Of a stretch of DNA of 64,000 nucleotides, positions 45,801-53,255 are shown in pieces. This DNA comes from Clostridia bacterium (GTDB lineage Bacteria; Bacillota; Clostridia; TANB77; CAG-508): positions 62,001-126,000 of the forward strand of contig JAFXPH010000002.1 in NCBI GenBank assembly GCA_017528085.1. The letters are read 5' to 3'. A model generated the notes under the pieces. The model ran no database searches. It saw only the letters and a program-made list of their open reading frames with translations, and was not told where the DNA came from. The translations under genes and the position numbers were made by a program. Each line of letters opens with the position of its first letter. Position 1 is the stretch's first letter.

Positions 45801-46496
45801 ATAGTTATCTGTAAATATTGCATTTGCAAACTTATAGTTTGGAATTGGATAGAAGAATTTATATTTTAAATTCTCACCCTCTAAGCATTCTTTAATGTTA
45901 TTTAAAGATAGTCCTTTTTGATCCAATAATGTTTCATATTGATCTATATTACTTCCTTTAGCACCTGCCCAATATTTAACAGCAAATTTATTATCAATTG
46001 TAAGAAGTATTTTGCCTGAGTCTTTTACAAACTTTTTAGCAACAGTAATATACCTATTTAACATATCCTTAGAATCAATATTTACGATAACAGAAACAAA
46101 GTCAAACTTTTCATCTGTAGAAAAGTCTTCGATATTTTGTGCATAAACATCAATGTTGTTAAAACATTTTGTCCTAAAGTCAATTATTCTTGCTTTTTCT
46201 AATTTAGGCTCAACAGTTACTACCTTGCCTAGCCTATCACAATATTCCATTGTAAGTGTTCCATAATCGCCATTTAGCTCAAGCATTGTATCCTCTTTAG
46301 TAAATGGATACCAGCTAATAATGTTTTTTCTGTTTTCTGAAATCGCTTCAATAGAATCTAAATCATCATTCTCGTCTAATAGATCTTCATAATTGCATCC
46401 TGGGTCTTTAGAAAAGAAATTCTTTATAATGATTTGTTCTTTTTCAGTTAATTTGTTTTCTTCACTATCTGTATAGTTCTTGTCTATTAAGCTCAT
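42828..46496 (-). CDS. WbdD-like methyltransferase-kinase-coiled coil fused to tandem GT2
   Basis: A 1222-residue protein of remarkable layout. Residues 45-230: class I SAM methyltransferase with LELNGDYG (72-79) and VEP acidic residue. Residues 280-500: a degenerate kinase fold; candidate Lys319 in YVEK, hinge-like EGETLD (362-367), Asp438 and Asn443 with the D-x4-N spacing of a kinase catalytic loop, and Asp455 in YDQEW in the position of the metal-binding DFG Asp. Residues 530-590: coiled coil. Residues 705-940: GT2 with LADGS and LDHDD. Residues 960-1180: a second GT2 that lost LNND (FLNGN) and the HYES motif. WbdD of E. coli O9a has the first three parts and ends O-antigen chains; here they are fused to transferases. 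Kinase assignment is inference. ATG with AGGAGA upstream. Confidence 0.8.
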   Translation of the reverse strand: MSLIDKNYTDSEENKLTEKEQIIIKNFFSKDPGCNYEDLLDENDDLDSIEAISENRKNIISWYPFTKEDTMLELNGDYGTLTMEYCDRLGKVVTVEPKLEKARIIDFRTKCFNNIDVYAQNIEDFSTDEKFDFVSVIVNIDSKDMLNRYITVAKKFVKDSGKILLTIDNKFAVKYWAGAKGSNIDQYETLLDQKGLSLNNIKECLEGENLKYKFFYPIPNYKFANAIFTDNYLPNEENILSRDLYHFDYKVETMNFPEREVLKEVVNNNKEMFKFFANSYLLEISKEEIESDIKFITFGLLRKYVFRIRTIVHDTYVEKQANNALAIDHIDRIAYNIDLLKRLDVNTIEKKVDNCIKSDFIEGETLDKIIVRLFKEGKTEEAYSLIHRFEDEILSKFKLTKKEIIKSDDFENIFERFDIDIPLETLKKCHTVDEALVDLIFQNIFMIDDKLTPYDQEWLELFVPREFILYRAISYLPNIRNITDINKLYEEFGLTEFVPYFEKLDKEFQEVLRNEIFWNLHLNSYNSIKQKSEDEEIKRVAKESIKSLESILSEKEHYIKRLESDIKENQELIVSYEKQITDYNNSLSVKIHKAFKTLFWFFNKENNGKTFIQRLLPPGGRRRQEYDLKLGKKIQAKKEEGFHKATDDETVEFWKGIEHRYQIKNKRDIEREKKGEWQNYEYYLRENLPNEDELDIQRKTKFRKKPKISIVIPLYNTPVDFFRELYYNIYMQTYPNWELCLADGSKEPLKEIENMCKGPRVKYKFLNENKGISGNTNEGIKMATGDFIALLDHDDLLYPNALFELVKSYNEHPNGRFFYTDEDKIKVIDDIRFDAFFKPDFSIDYLRGNNYICHFSAFKKEVMDKLEGERNEYNGAQDLDIFLRMTEIVDAKDIIHIPKVVYSWRISETSTAGDPTTKLYAYESGRKAVEDHIHRMGLKGTVINAEGMYGIYRVKYDIEENVKANIIVYGYENKENLEKCINSILKQNFKNYDISVIYNKDDESSKEYIKHIEKKDNITVFKNLAASEKIAKINEVASKVHGDYLVFLNGNIELENDTSLEDLVGYSQRDDVAFVGGKVYNPDGKIVFAGYVVSKDKFIAINRGLDRETYGYFARERHIQDMSAVSAKIMCVKKSLFEELGCFDESLGLAADVDICLKAFNKGYLNIYQPFASGITYETVIKEADDELKNKVVTKNNVTYDKYFNVNFEENQNRYIIKKCKV

Positions 46497-46515
46497 CTAT
46501 GTCTCCTAATCTTTA

Positions 46516-47424
46516 TTACCAAATTCTATATTCTTGGTTGCCATCTTTTGCAACAATGTTTTCTTTGACACCTAATTCTTCCATCCATGTTCTTGTCTCA
46601 ACTGTTTTATATTCTGCAGTGTTAAAGCCTTCTCCTCTGTCATTATCATATAGCCAATCTGGTGTTGGCCAGAAACATACTTTTGGAGATATTTTTTCGT
46701 AAGTTTCCTTAGTTACTCCTTTTTGACCATGATGTGCCATTTGAACTGCATCACAATCTATTTCATCTAAGTTACCATTTACAAAATCATTTTCTTCTTC
46801 AGGTCCTAAGTCACCCAAAAATAGCATAGATTTGTACATATTAGTTACTTTAATAACTACTGATTGATTATTTCCACTATTTTCTTTTTGCTCAGGGTTT
46901 GGTGTTCTTAGTATTGTAAATATTAAATTATCTAGTGGTATTTCTTCTCTATTTTGAACAATATGAATTTTATCTCTTACTTCTTCAGTTCTTAGCATTG
47001 CTAGCATCTCTTTAATGTCTTCATATCTAGAACTATCATTTTCCATATACCAAGATTCTTCATTAAAGTTTAAACATATTGTTTTAATTTCAATATTATA
47101 CTTGCTTGGATTCTTTAGAATACTTAGTAAAACTCCATAATGATCATCATGAGCATGAGTTAAAAACCAATAATCTACTACGCCACCATTAGCTATAATC
47201 TCATTTGCAACATTTGAAGTATCACCTCTAGTCCCACCATCAATCATAACTAGTTTTCCTTGATCAGTTTTAATCATATAACCCATTGATTGACGATCAG
47301 TCTTTGGTGCAAATTGAGTTACTAATATTCCTTTATCATATCTTCTTTTAACTCCTAATGCTATACATCCTAAAGTTACTATTAGAATTAAAAGAATTAA
47401 TACTATCTTTTTCCAAAGTCTCAT
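46516..47424 (-). CDS. Membrane-anchored metallo-beta-lactamase-fold hydrolase (ComEC-C-like)
   Basis: A 302-residue protein. Residues 5-24 are one membrane segment or uncleaved signal; no proper lipobox (TLGC). The rest is a metallo-beta-lactamase fold like the C-terminal domain of ComEC and its stand-alone relatives. Metal ligands are visible: THAHDDHYG (89-97, HxHxDH), LGDLG and AHHG. The active site would face outward. Such proteins act as phosphodiesterases or nucleases. Its position between the ATPase and glycosyltransferase genes of an ABC glycan exporter suggests action on an exported or lipid-linked glycan phosphate bond, as inference. ATG with AGGAGA inside the upstream gene; 2-base gap. 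Confidence 0.83.
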   Translation of the reverse strand: MRLWKKIVLILLILIVTLGCIALGVKRRYDKGILVTQFAPKTDRQSMGYMIKTDQGKLVMIDGGTRGDTSNVANEIIANGGVVDYWFLTHAHDDHYGVLLSILKNPSKYNIEIKTICLNFNEESWYMENDSSRYEDIKEMLAMLRTEEVRDKIHIVQNREEIPLDNLIFTILRTPNPEQKENSGNNQSVVIKVTNMYKSMLFLGDLGPEEENDFVNGNLDEIDCDAVQMAHHGQKGVTKETYEKISPKVCFWPTPDWLYDNDRGEGFNTAEYKTVETRTWMEELGVKENIVAKDGNQEYRIW

Positions 47425-47426
47425 AA

Positions 47427-48728
47427 TTACTTATCTCCTAGTTTAGTAATTTTAATTTTTGAATCGATTCTTACTGTTCCAACTGTTGGTTTAGTAGTTG
47501 TAACTTCTATTAGAAGTGCATCATACTTTCTATTTAGTACAGTAAGAGAACCATCTAAATCATATTTTGTACAACTAAATGATAATGTATATTTTCCAGG
47601 TGATACTGGAAATCTTTGTCTGAATTCACAAACTGCTATATCTCCTTTTTTATATTCACCTGTTAACTCTTTTTCTATATCTGTATTTGTTCCTGCTATA
47701 TCATTTCCTTGGAAGTCTTTTAAAGTCATAGTAAAGATTGGGTCTTTAACATTTTTATTAAACTTAATTTTTGACTTTAATATAACTTCATCTTGGTTAT
47801 CGTAAGTATTGATATAGTTTCCATTTAAATCAAACATACCATAGTCAATTACTTCTGCATCTTTAGATCCATAATCTGACATATCTGGGTTTTGAATAAA
47901 ATGTGATTTCCAATCTTCAGTGTCGTTTGAAGGTACATTTCCAATCTTTTCTGCCTCGTTGTCAGCTTGTTCTTCTTCCTCAATCTCTTCCTCAGTCATA
48001 CCAACAATTAGCTTCTTATATCTTTCAACTCCTTCTTTAACTTCACCATCATAGATTTTCTTACCCTTTTCTATGATAATTGTTCTTGTACATTGTCTTA
48101 ATACATCAGCTACGTTATGTGTTACAAAAAGAATTGTCTTTCCACTTTCTTTAAATTGTTGGAATTTCTTAAAACATTTTAATTGGAATGCAATGTCACC
48201 TACAGATAATACTTCATCAACGATTAATATTTCTGGATCAACATTTATTGCACAAGCAAATGCTAGACGAGCAAACATACCTGATGAATATGTTTTAACT
48301 GGTTGATATAGATGTTCACCGATATCAGCAAAATCAATTATGTCTTGTTTTCTTTCTTCTATCTCTTCATTAGATAGTCCCATAACTTGACCATGTTGAT
48401 ATATGTTTTCTATACCAGTTAAGTCACCATTAAAAGCTGCTCCAAGTTCTAGAAGTGAGCTTATTTTTCCATTTACTTCTATAGTTCCTGATGTTGGTAT
48501 TACAACTCCTGTTATCATTTTAAGAAGTGTAGATTTACCTGCACCATTCTTGCCTAAGATTCCAAGTACTTCACCTTTTTTAACTTCTAAGTTTAAGTTA
48601 TCCATAGCTCTAAAGTTTGCATGGTTTGTATATCTAGGTAAAACAGCTTCTAGAAGTCTATCTTTCTTTCTAGCATACATCTTATATTCTTTTACTAAAT
48701 TTGTAATTTTAATTACTTTTTCGTCCAT
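47427..48728 (-). CDS. ABC transporter ATPase for polysaccharide export (Wzt/TagH-like, with C-terminal binding domain)
   Basis: The ATPase of a glycan ABC exporter, 433 residues. The nucleotide-binding domain (1-240) has Walker A GKNGAGKST, signature YSSGM and Walker B ILIVDEVLSVGD, the polysaccharide/teichoic acid exporter subfamily. An acidic linker (about 245-285) leads to a beta-rich C-terminal domain (about 290-430) of the Wzt-C type, which in E. coli O9a reads the chain-end modification before export. The ATG at 48728 is preferred; another ATG at 48734 abuts AAGGA directly. The permease gene lies two genes upstream. Presence of the C-terminal domain supports a chain-terminus-controlled export mode. 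Confidence 0.92.
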   Translation of the reverse strand: MDEKVIKITNLVKEYKMYARKKDRLLEAVLPRYTNHANFRAMDNLNLEVKKGEVLGILGKNGAGKSTLLKMITGVVIPTSGTIEVNGKISSLLELGAAFNGDLTGIENIYQHGQVMGLSNEEIEERKQDIIDFADIGEHLYQPVKTYSSGMFARLAFACAINVDPEILIVDEVLSVGDIAFQLKCFKKFQQFKESGKTILFVTHNVADVLRQCTRTIIIEKGKKIYDGEVKEGVERYKKLIVGMTEEEIEEEEQADNEAEKIGNVPSNDTEDWKSHFIQNPDMSDYGSKDAEVIDYGMFDLNGNYINTYDNQDEVILKSKIKFNKNVKDPIFTMTLKDFQGNDIAGTNTDIEKELTGEYKKGDIAVCEFRQRFPVSPGKYTLSFSCTKYDLDGSLTVLNRKYDALLIEVTTTKPTVGTVRIDSKIKITKLGDK

Positions 48729-48737
48729 AAACATTCC

Positions 48738-49709
48738 TTATTTATTTCTATTTTTAGCCTTTATTATTGGTCTTACAATAAATGGTAAGTTAAGTATTAA
48801 GAAGTTTTTCATCTTATAACCAAAATCTTCGTACTTATAAAGCTTAAAGAATAATCCCCATTTACTAAAGTTCCAATAATACTTTTGCTTTAGATTTTCA
48901 AAATATATTAATGCTTCGTTTGCTAACCTTCTCTTTTCTAAATCAGTAAATCTTGATTCATTTTCAACAAATACTGTAAAATGTTCTATTTTAACTCTTA
49001 TAAATAAATTTCTAATTTCATCTAATGTTTTAAAAGTATCTGATTCTTTTCTAGAACCAATCTTATTATTCTTGTGTTGTCTATACTTAATTAGTGGTTC
49101 TTTAATATAAGCTATCTTTCCTTCTTGAGACACCATTAAAGCTACCCAATAATCATGAAGTATAAACTTAGATGTATTTGGCATTGGAATAATCTTTGGT
49201 ATGAAAGAACTCTTACACATCATAGTGCAGCCTGTCATAAAGTTATTTAAGTATAAACTATCAAAGTTATTGTACTTTTTAATCTTTCTATATAGTCCTT
49301 TTAGTTTCCAATATGACTTATATGTTGTTTTTAAATCTTTATCTACAACTTCTAAGTCTGAATAAACTAAATCAGCACCTGATTTTTCCAATTTATCAAT
49401 TGACTTTTCAATCTTTTTCTCATTCCATATATCATCTTGATCTGAGAACATGAAAAGTTCTGCTTCCACTTTTTCTAGTAAAAACTCGAAGTTTTTAACT
49501 ATACCTAAATTCTTATTTTGTTTATATACAATAATTCTTTCGTCTTTTTTCTTATAATCATCTAGTATCTTCTTTGTATTATCTGTAGAGTTATCATCTG
49601 AAATAATTAATCTAAAATCTTTAAAAGATTGATTTAAAATACTATCTAATTGTTCAGTTAAGAATTGTGCACCATTGTACGTTGCAAGTAAGATATCTAC
49701 TTTACTCAT
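48738..49709 (-). CDS. Glycosyltransferase family 2
   Basis: A 323-residue GT-A enzyme with LLATYNG, ISDDNSTDNT, FSDQDDIW and the HDYW motif, the same subgroup as the product of 22694-23602. The C-terminal 90 residues are basic and aromatic, consistent with membrane association. Two starts, ATG at 49718 and 49709, flank the same AAAGG site; I prefer MSKVDILL at 49709 on family grounds, with limited certainty. It lies between permease and ATPase genes, so it may add the primer or first sugar of the exported chain. Confidence 0.86.
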   Translation of the reverse strand: MSKVDILLATYNGAQFLTEQLDSILNQSFKDFRLIISDDNSTDNTKKILDDYKKKDERIIVYKQNKNLGIVKNFEFLLEKVEAELFMFSDQDDIWNEKKIEKSIDKLEKSGADLVYSDLEVVDKDLKTTYKSYWKLKGLYRKIKKYNNFDSLYLNNFMTGCTMMCKSSFIPKIIPMPNTSKFILHDYWVALMVSQEGKIAYIKEPLIKYRQHKNNKIGSRKESDTFKTLDEIRNLFIRVKIEHFTVFVENESRFTDLEKRRLANEALIYFENLKQKYYWNFSKWGLFFKLYKYEDFGYKMKNFLILNLPFIVRPIIKAKNRNK

Positions 49710-49732
49710 AAAATACATTTACCTTTCGAATA

Positions 49733-50521
49733 TTATAAAACGTCTGAAAAATCTTTCTTATTTTTCTTAAATACCATATTTCCCCATAAGAACATTACTA
49801 AAGTTACTATCCAGAATATCAAAGTATATAGTCCGTGATGTTCTGTGATAATAGTTGATGATGAAATAAATGCTTGTCTAAATCCTTCAACTAAGTATGT
49901 GAATGGGAATACTTTAAATAGTATTACTAAACTTCCTTTAATCATTTTTAAGTTCCAGATTATTGGAGTAAACCACATAAATAGTTGCATCATAATGTTA
50001 AGTAGTTGTCCAAAGTCTGGTACTATTGTAGAAAGTGCAGAAGTAAATCTTGTAAATGAAATAATAAAACATAGTGCACATATCATGATGTATACTACTA
50101 TCAATAGATTTGGAAAGAACCCAAATGCACATGCTGCCATACAAGATATATAAATTAAAAATGCTCCTATTATACTCGAAGAAATTAAAGTAATAATAGG
50201 AATAATATCAACTGGGAATACTACCTTTTTAACTAAGTAGCTATAGTTCCTAATTGAATTACTTGAAGCATTTACTGCATCATTTATAAACATCCATATA
50301 CTCATTCCTGGCAAGAACCATACTACATATGGATAATGGCCAGATGAACCAGTCTTTAATATGTATTGGAATACAATTACATATGTAAGCATAAACACAA
50401 ATGGTTGTGCAAAGCCCCAAACTGATCCAAGTGATGTATTGGCAAATCTATTCCTAAAGTCATTTCTTCCAAGTTGAAGAGCAAGCTTTTTATTTTTGTA
50501 TAAAGTTTTTAAAAATTCCAT
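49733..50521 (-). CDS. ABC transporter permease for polysaccharide export (Wzm/TagG-like)
   Basis: A 262-residue ABC-2 type permease with six membrane segments. The N-terminal amphipathic stretch LALQLGRNDFRNRFANTSLG and the WGFAQPF text are typical of Wzm/TagG proteins that export O-antigen, teichoic acid or rhamnan. The partner ATPase is encoded at 47427-48728. I chose the ATG at 50521 with AAGGTG upstream; the frame to 50545 has no ribosome site. First gene of the export operon, driven by a promoter that overlaps a long inverted repeat. Confidence 0.92.
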   Translation of the reverse strand: MEFLKTLYKNKKLALQLGRNDFRNRFANTSLGSVWGFAQPFVFMLTYVIVFQYILKTGSSGHYPYVVWFLPGMSIWMFINDAVNASSNSIRNYSYLVKKVVFPVDIIPIITLISSSIIGAFLIYISCMAACAFGFFPNLLIVVYIMICALCFIISFTRFTSALSTIVPDFGQLLNIMMQLFMWFTPIIWNLKMIKGSLVILFKVFPFTYLVEGFRQAFISSSTIITEHHGLYTLIFWIVTLVMFLWGNMVFKKNKKDFSDVL

Positions 50522-50560
50522 AAAAAATGCACCTTTTCTACCCATTTTAAAATCTATAAT

Positions 50561-50589
50561 ATTTTACCATTAAAGTACTGATAAATCAA
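50561..50589 (-). promoter_or_regulatory. Promoter of the ABC-export glycan operon
   Basis: TTGATT, 17 bases, TAAAAT with a TGG extension on the minus strand, 40 bases before the permease start. The -35 and spacer lie within an inverted repeat. Confidence 0.7.
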
Positions 50590-50601
50590 TACTTTTAATG
50601 T
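50569..50601. repeat. Inverted repeat over the export-operon promoter
   Basis: Arms AAAGTACTGAT (50572-50582) and ATCAATACTTT (50585-50595), one mismatch, 2-base centre, extending outward to CATT/AATG with one extra base. It covers the -35 box and so is a candidate operator. Confidence 0.6.
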
Positions 50602-50646
50602 GTTTATCTTGTGAATTTTTTCCCTTATTTTAAGCCATTTTGAGGT

Positions 50647-50674
50647 AAAAAAAAATAAGGCTTTTTTAGCCTTA
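50647..50674 (-). terminator. Terminator overlapping the stop codon of the LTA-synthase-like gene
   Basis: A 7-bp stem (50656-50662 with 50668-50674), 5-base loop and nine T on the minus strand. The stop codon TAA is part of the stem. Confidence 0.9.
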
Positions 50675-52165
50675 CTTTTTTAGTATTTTATTTTCATAAA
50701 ATCTTGAAGATTTCATAAGTTCATTATTAATATAATCTAGTCCAAAGTCTTCTGCTAGAGTACTTTTAGAAGAAAACAAGTTTGTACCAAGTCCAAGTCT
50801 ATCTCCTTCTATTCTAGCACCTATTGCTGCAAGCGTAGTTGGATACATATCAAATGATGTATATTCTCTATATTTTTCTTTAAAATTTGATGTCTTTAAT
50901 TCTTCTGGAGGATTGATAATACAGCATACTGAAGTTTTTTCGTATCCATCTGGATATTCATCAGTAATTGTAGTAGACATTGTCGGATGGTCTCCTACAA
51001 ATATTATTGTTGTATTATCATAAAAATCTTGAGCCTTTATCCATGTTATAAATTGACTCAGCTGCTTACTTGCACAGCTTATAATTCTTTTATACCTTTC
51101 ATCTTTTGGAAGATTTTCATTTGTATCACAATACTTACAAGCAATTCCATCTGGATTATGAGTATCTATTGTAAGAAGTGATAAATTAAATGGTTTATCT
51201 TCAGATGAAAGCTTAGTAAGTTCATCCTTTGCTAAATCATATAAAGCATAATCTAAAAAACCCCAGAACTCTCTAGGTCCTGTATATAGTCCTGATTCTT
51301 TTGCATATTTATAATCAATTATTTCATAATTGCCATGTTGAGATAAATATTTTCCACGTCCACCATATTCTTTATTTGAGCCCATTATAAATACTTGGTG
51401 GTAGCCCTCTTTTTCTAATATCTCACCTAATGTATAAGCATTTGGCATAAAGTATTCAAAATTACCATAAAGGTTTCCATTCATTGCAGTTAGTAGTGGA
51501 AGACCTGATGTTTGAGCTACAATTGATCCAACTGTAAAACCACTTCCAACTGTAAAATTCATTCCACCTAAAGTGTCTGTATTTGAAAAATTAATATTAT
51601 TTTTTTCCAGTGTTACAATCTCAGGAATTAGACTTTTATTCATTATTCCATTATCTTCTAATCCTGCATATGCTGATTCAATTGACTCTAAATAAATGAA
51701 TATTAGATTTCTCTTTTCTTTCGGAAATGTTACCTTTACCTCTTTTGGATCTACATAGTTATCTTCTATAAAAGTACTTACTTCTAGTTTTTTAACAATA
51801 TAACTATCAATTCTCAAATTAACAATAAAGTATGCAAGTCCACTTAAAGAAAAGTAAATAATAAAATAGAACAAAATCTTTTTATATTTTGATAAATCAG
51901 TATTTTTATGCTTAATAATAATACAAATAATAGTAATAATTGCTACTACTAAGATTTCTGTTAAAATGACTTCTTTTATGAAAGAAAAGATTATTTTATT
52001 AGATACATTTTCTACCATTGGATATTTAATTTGAAATAAAATTGCCTCAAAATTATATTCTGCAAAATTGTTTTTAACCCACTTAGTAAGCAGCATTAAA
52101 AAGTATACGAAGATAAGCCAAATAATTAAAATAATTTTCTTTTTATTTATTTTCTTCTTTTCCAT
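50672..52165 (-). CDS. LTA-synthase/OpgB-like phosphoglycerol transferase
   Basis: A 497-residue membrane enzyme of the sulfatase/alkaline phosphatase superfamily. Three N-terminal membrane segments (10-27, 60-84, 97-116) precede the extracytoplasmic domain with NLIFIYLES (153-161), TVGSGFTVG, DTHNPDG and GDHPTM, the last with metal ligands. The short three-segment layout and these motifs resemble MdoB/OpgB phosphoglycerol transferases and Firmicute sugar-phosphotransferases more than true LtaS. It could decorate the rhamnose glycan with glycerol phosphate. It is transcribed alone: consensus promoter at 52186-52214 and its own terminator, between the rfb and export operons. Confidence 0.85.
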   Translation of the reverse strand: MEKKKINKKKIILIIWLIFVYFLMLLTKWVKNNFAEYNFEAILFQIKYPMVENVSNKIIFSFIKEVILTEILVVAIITIICIIIKHKNTDLSKYKKILFYFIIYFSLSGLAYFIVNLRIDSYIVKKLEVSTFIEDNYVDPKEVKVTFPKEKRNLIFIYLESIESAYAGLEDNGIMNKSLIPEIVTLEKNNINFSNTDTLGGMNFTVGSGFTVGSIVAQTSGLPLLTAMNGNLYGNFEYFMPNAYTLGEILEKEGYHQVFIMGSNKEYGGRGKYLSQHGNYEIIDYKYAKESGLYTGPREFWGFLDYALYDLAKDELTKLSSEDKPFNLSLLTIDTHNPDGIACKYCDTNENLPKDERYKRIISCASKQLSQFITWIKAQDFYDNTTIIFVGDHPTMSTTITDEYPDGYEKTSVCCIINPPEELKTSNFKEKYREYTSFDMYPTTLAAIGARIEGDRLGLGTNLFSSKSTLAEDFGLDYINNELMKSSRFYENKILKK

Positions 52166-52185
52166 ATTGTTTTAACCTCATAAAA

Positions 52186-52214
52186 ATTATACAACTTAAG
52201 ATTTTTTTATTCAA
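52186..52214 (-). promoter_or_regulatory. Promoter for the LTA-synthase-like gene
   Basis: TTGAAT, 17 bases, TATAAT on the minus strand, 21 bases before the ATG and directly after the T-run of the rfbB terminator. Confidence 0.8.
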
Positions 52215-52248
52215 TAAAAAACTCCTTTAAATCAATAATTTAAAGGAG
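52215..52248 (-). terminator. Terminator of the rhamnose operon
   Basis: An 11-bp perfect stem (52222-52232 with 52238-52248), 5-base loop and T-run on the minus strand, 17 bases after the rfbB stop. Confidence 0.92.
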
Positions 52249-52264
52249 CTTAAAAATTCTTAAA

Positions 52265-53242
52265 TTAATCTAATTTCTCTAAATATTCTGGATGAGCTAA
52301 GTACCAATCAATTGTCTTAACTATACCATCTTTGAACATTGTTTTTGGTTCCCAACCAAATTCTTCTTTTAATTTAGTAGGGTCTATAGCATATCTATAG
52401 TCATGACCTTTTCTGTCTGTTACAAATTCAATTAATGATTCTGGTTTTCCAAGTCTTTCTAATATTAATTTAACAATTTCAATATTTCTCTTTTCATTGT
52501 GTCCACCAATATTATATCTTTCACCTTTTCTACCTTTATGAAGAACTATATCAACTGCTTCGCAGTGATCTTCTACATATAACCAGTCTCTAATATTTAA
52601 ACCTTGACCATAAACTGGAAGTTTTTGATCTTTTAGAGCTCTTGAAATCATATGTGGAATTAATTTTTCATAATGTTGATAAGGTCCATAGTTATTTGAA
52701 CAGTTTGTTACTGATACGTTCATCTTAAATGTTTCAGCATAAGCTAAAGCTATTAAATCTGAACCTGCTTTTGAAGCTGAATATGGGCTATTTGGTTTAA
52801 TAGGACTTTTCTCTGTAAAGTATCCTTCTTCTCCAAGTGTTCCATATACTTCATCAGTAGAAATGTGAACAAATTTATTCTCTGATCCTTCACCCCAGCA
52901 TTGTTTAGCAGCTTCAAGCAAAGTATGAGTTCCAATTACATTTGTATGTGTAAATATAAATGGAGTCTTAATTGAATTATCAACATGTGATTCAGCAGCA
53001 AAATGAACTACTGCATCAATGTCATATTTCTTGAATGTTTCCATTACAAAATCAAAATCACAAATATCACCTTGTACGAATGTTATTTTGTCTTTGATTG
53101 CATCTAAGTTATGAAGGTTTCCTGCATATGTTAATTTATCAAATACAATGATATTGTATTTTCCTTCATATTTTCTTACCATTAATTCTGCAAAGTTTGC
53201 ACCAATGAAACCAGCAGCGCCTGTTACTAAAATATTTTTCAT
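52265..53242 (-). CDS. rfbB: dTDP-glucose 4,6-dehydratase
   Basis: The second step of dTDP-L-rhamnose synthesis, making dTDP-4-keto-6-deoxyglucose. An extended short-chain dehydrogenase of 325 residues with TGAAGFIGANF (NAD binding), HFAAESHVD, STDEVYG with the catalytic Asp/Glu pair, and YSASKAGSD with the YxxxK pair. ATG with GAGGAG upstream, 13 bases after rfbC. Last gene of the operon, followed by a strong terminator. Also known as rmlB. Confidence 0.97.
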   Translation of the reverse strand: MKNILVTGAAGFIGANFAELMVRKYEGKYNIIVFDKLTYAGNLHNLDAIKDKITFVQGDICDFDFVMETFKKYDIDAVVHFAAESHVDNSIKTPFIFTHTNVIGTHTLLEAAKQCWGEGSENKFVHISTDEVYGTLGEEGYFTEKSPIKPNSPYSASKAGSDLIALAYAETFKMNVSVTNCSNNYGPYQHYEKLIPHMISRALKDQKLPVYGQGLNIRDWLYVEDHCEAVDIVLHKGRKGERYNIGGHNEKRNIEIVKLILERLGKPESLIEFVTDRKGHDYRYAIDPTKLKEEFGWEPKTMFKDGIVKTIDWYLAHPEYLEKLD

Positions 53243-53255
53243 CTATATTCTCCTC

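Noticed and set aside
46516..47424. Interpretation as a competence (ComEC) gene
   Set aside because: Only the hydrolase domain and one membrane helix are present; the channel part of ComEC and other com genes are absent.
49845..50153. 102-codon open frame on the plus strand
   Set aside because: Antisense to the ABC permease gene, no ribosome site.
52753..52935. 60-codon open frame inside rfbB on the same strand
   Set aside because: An out-of-frame shadow of rfbB without its own ribosome site.
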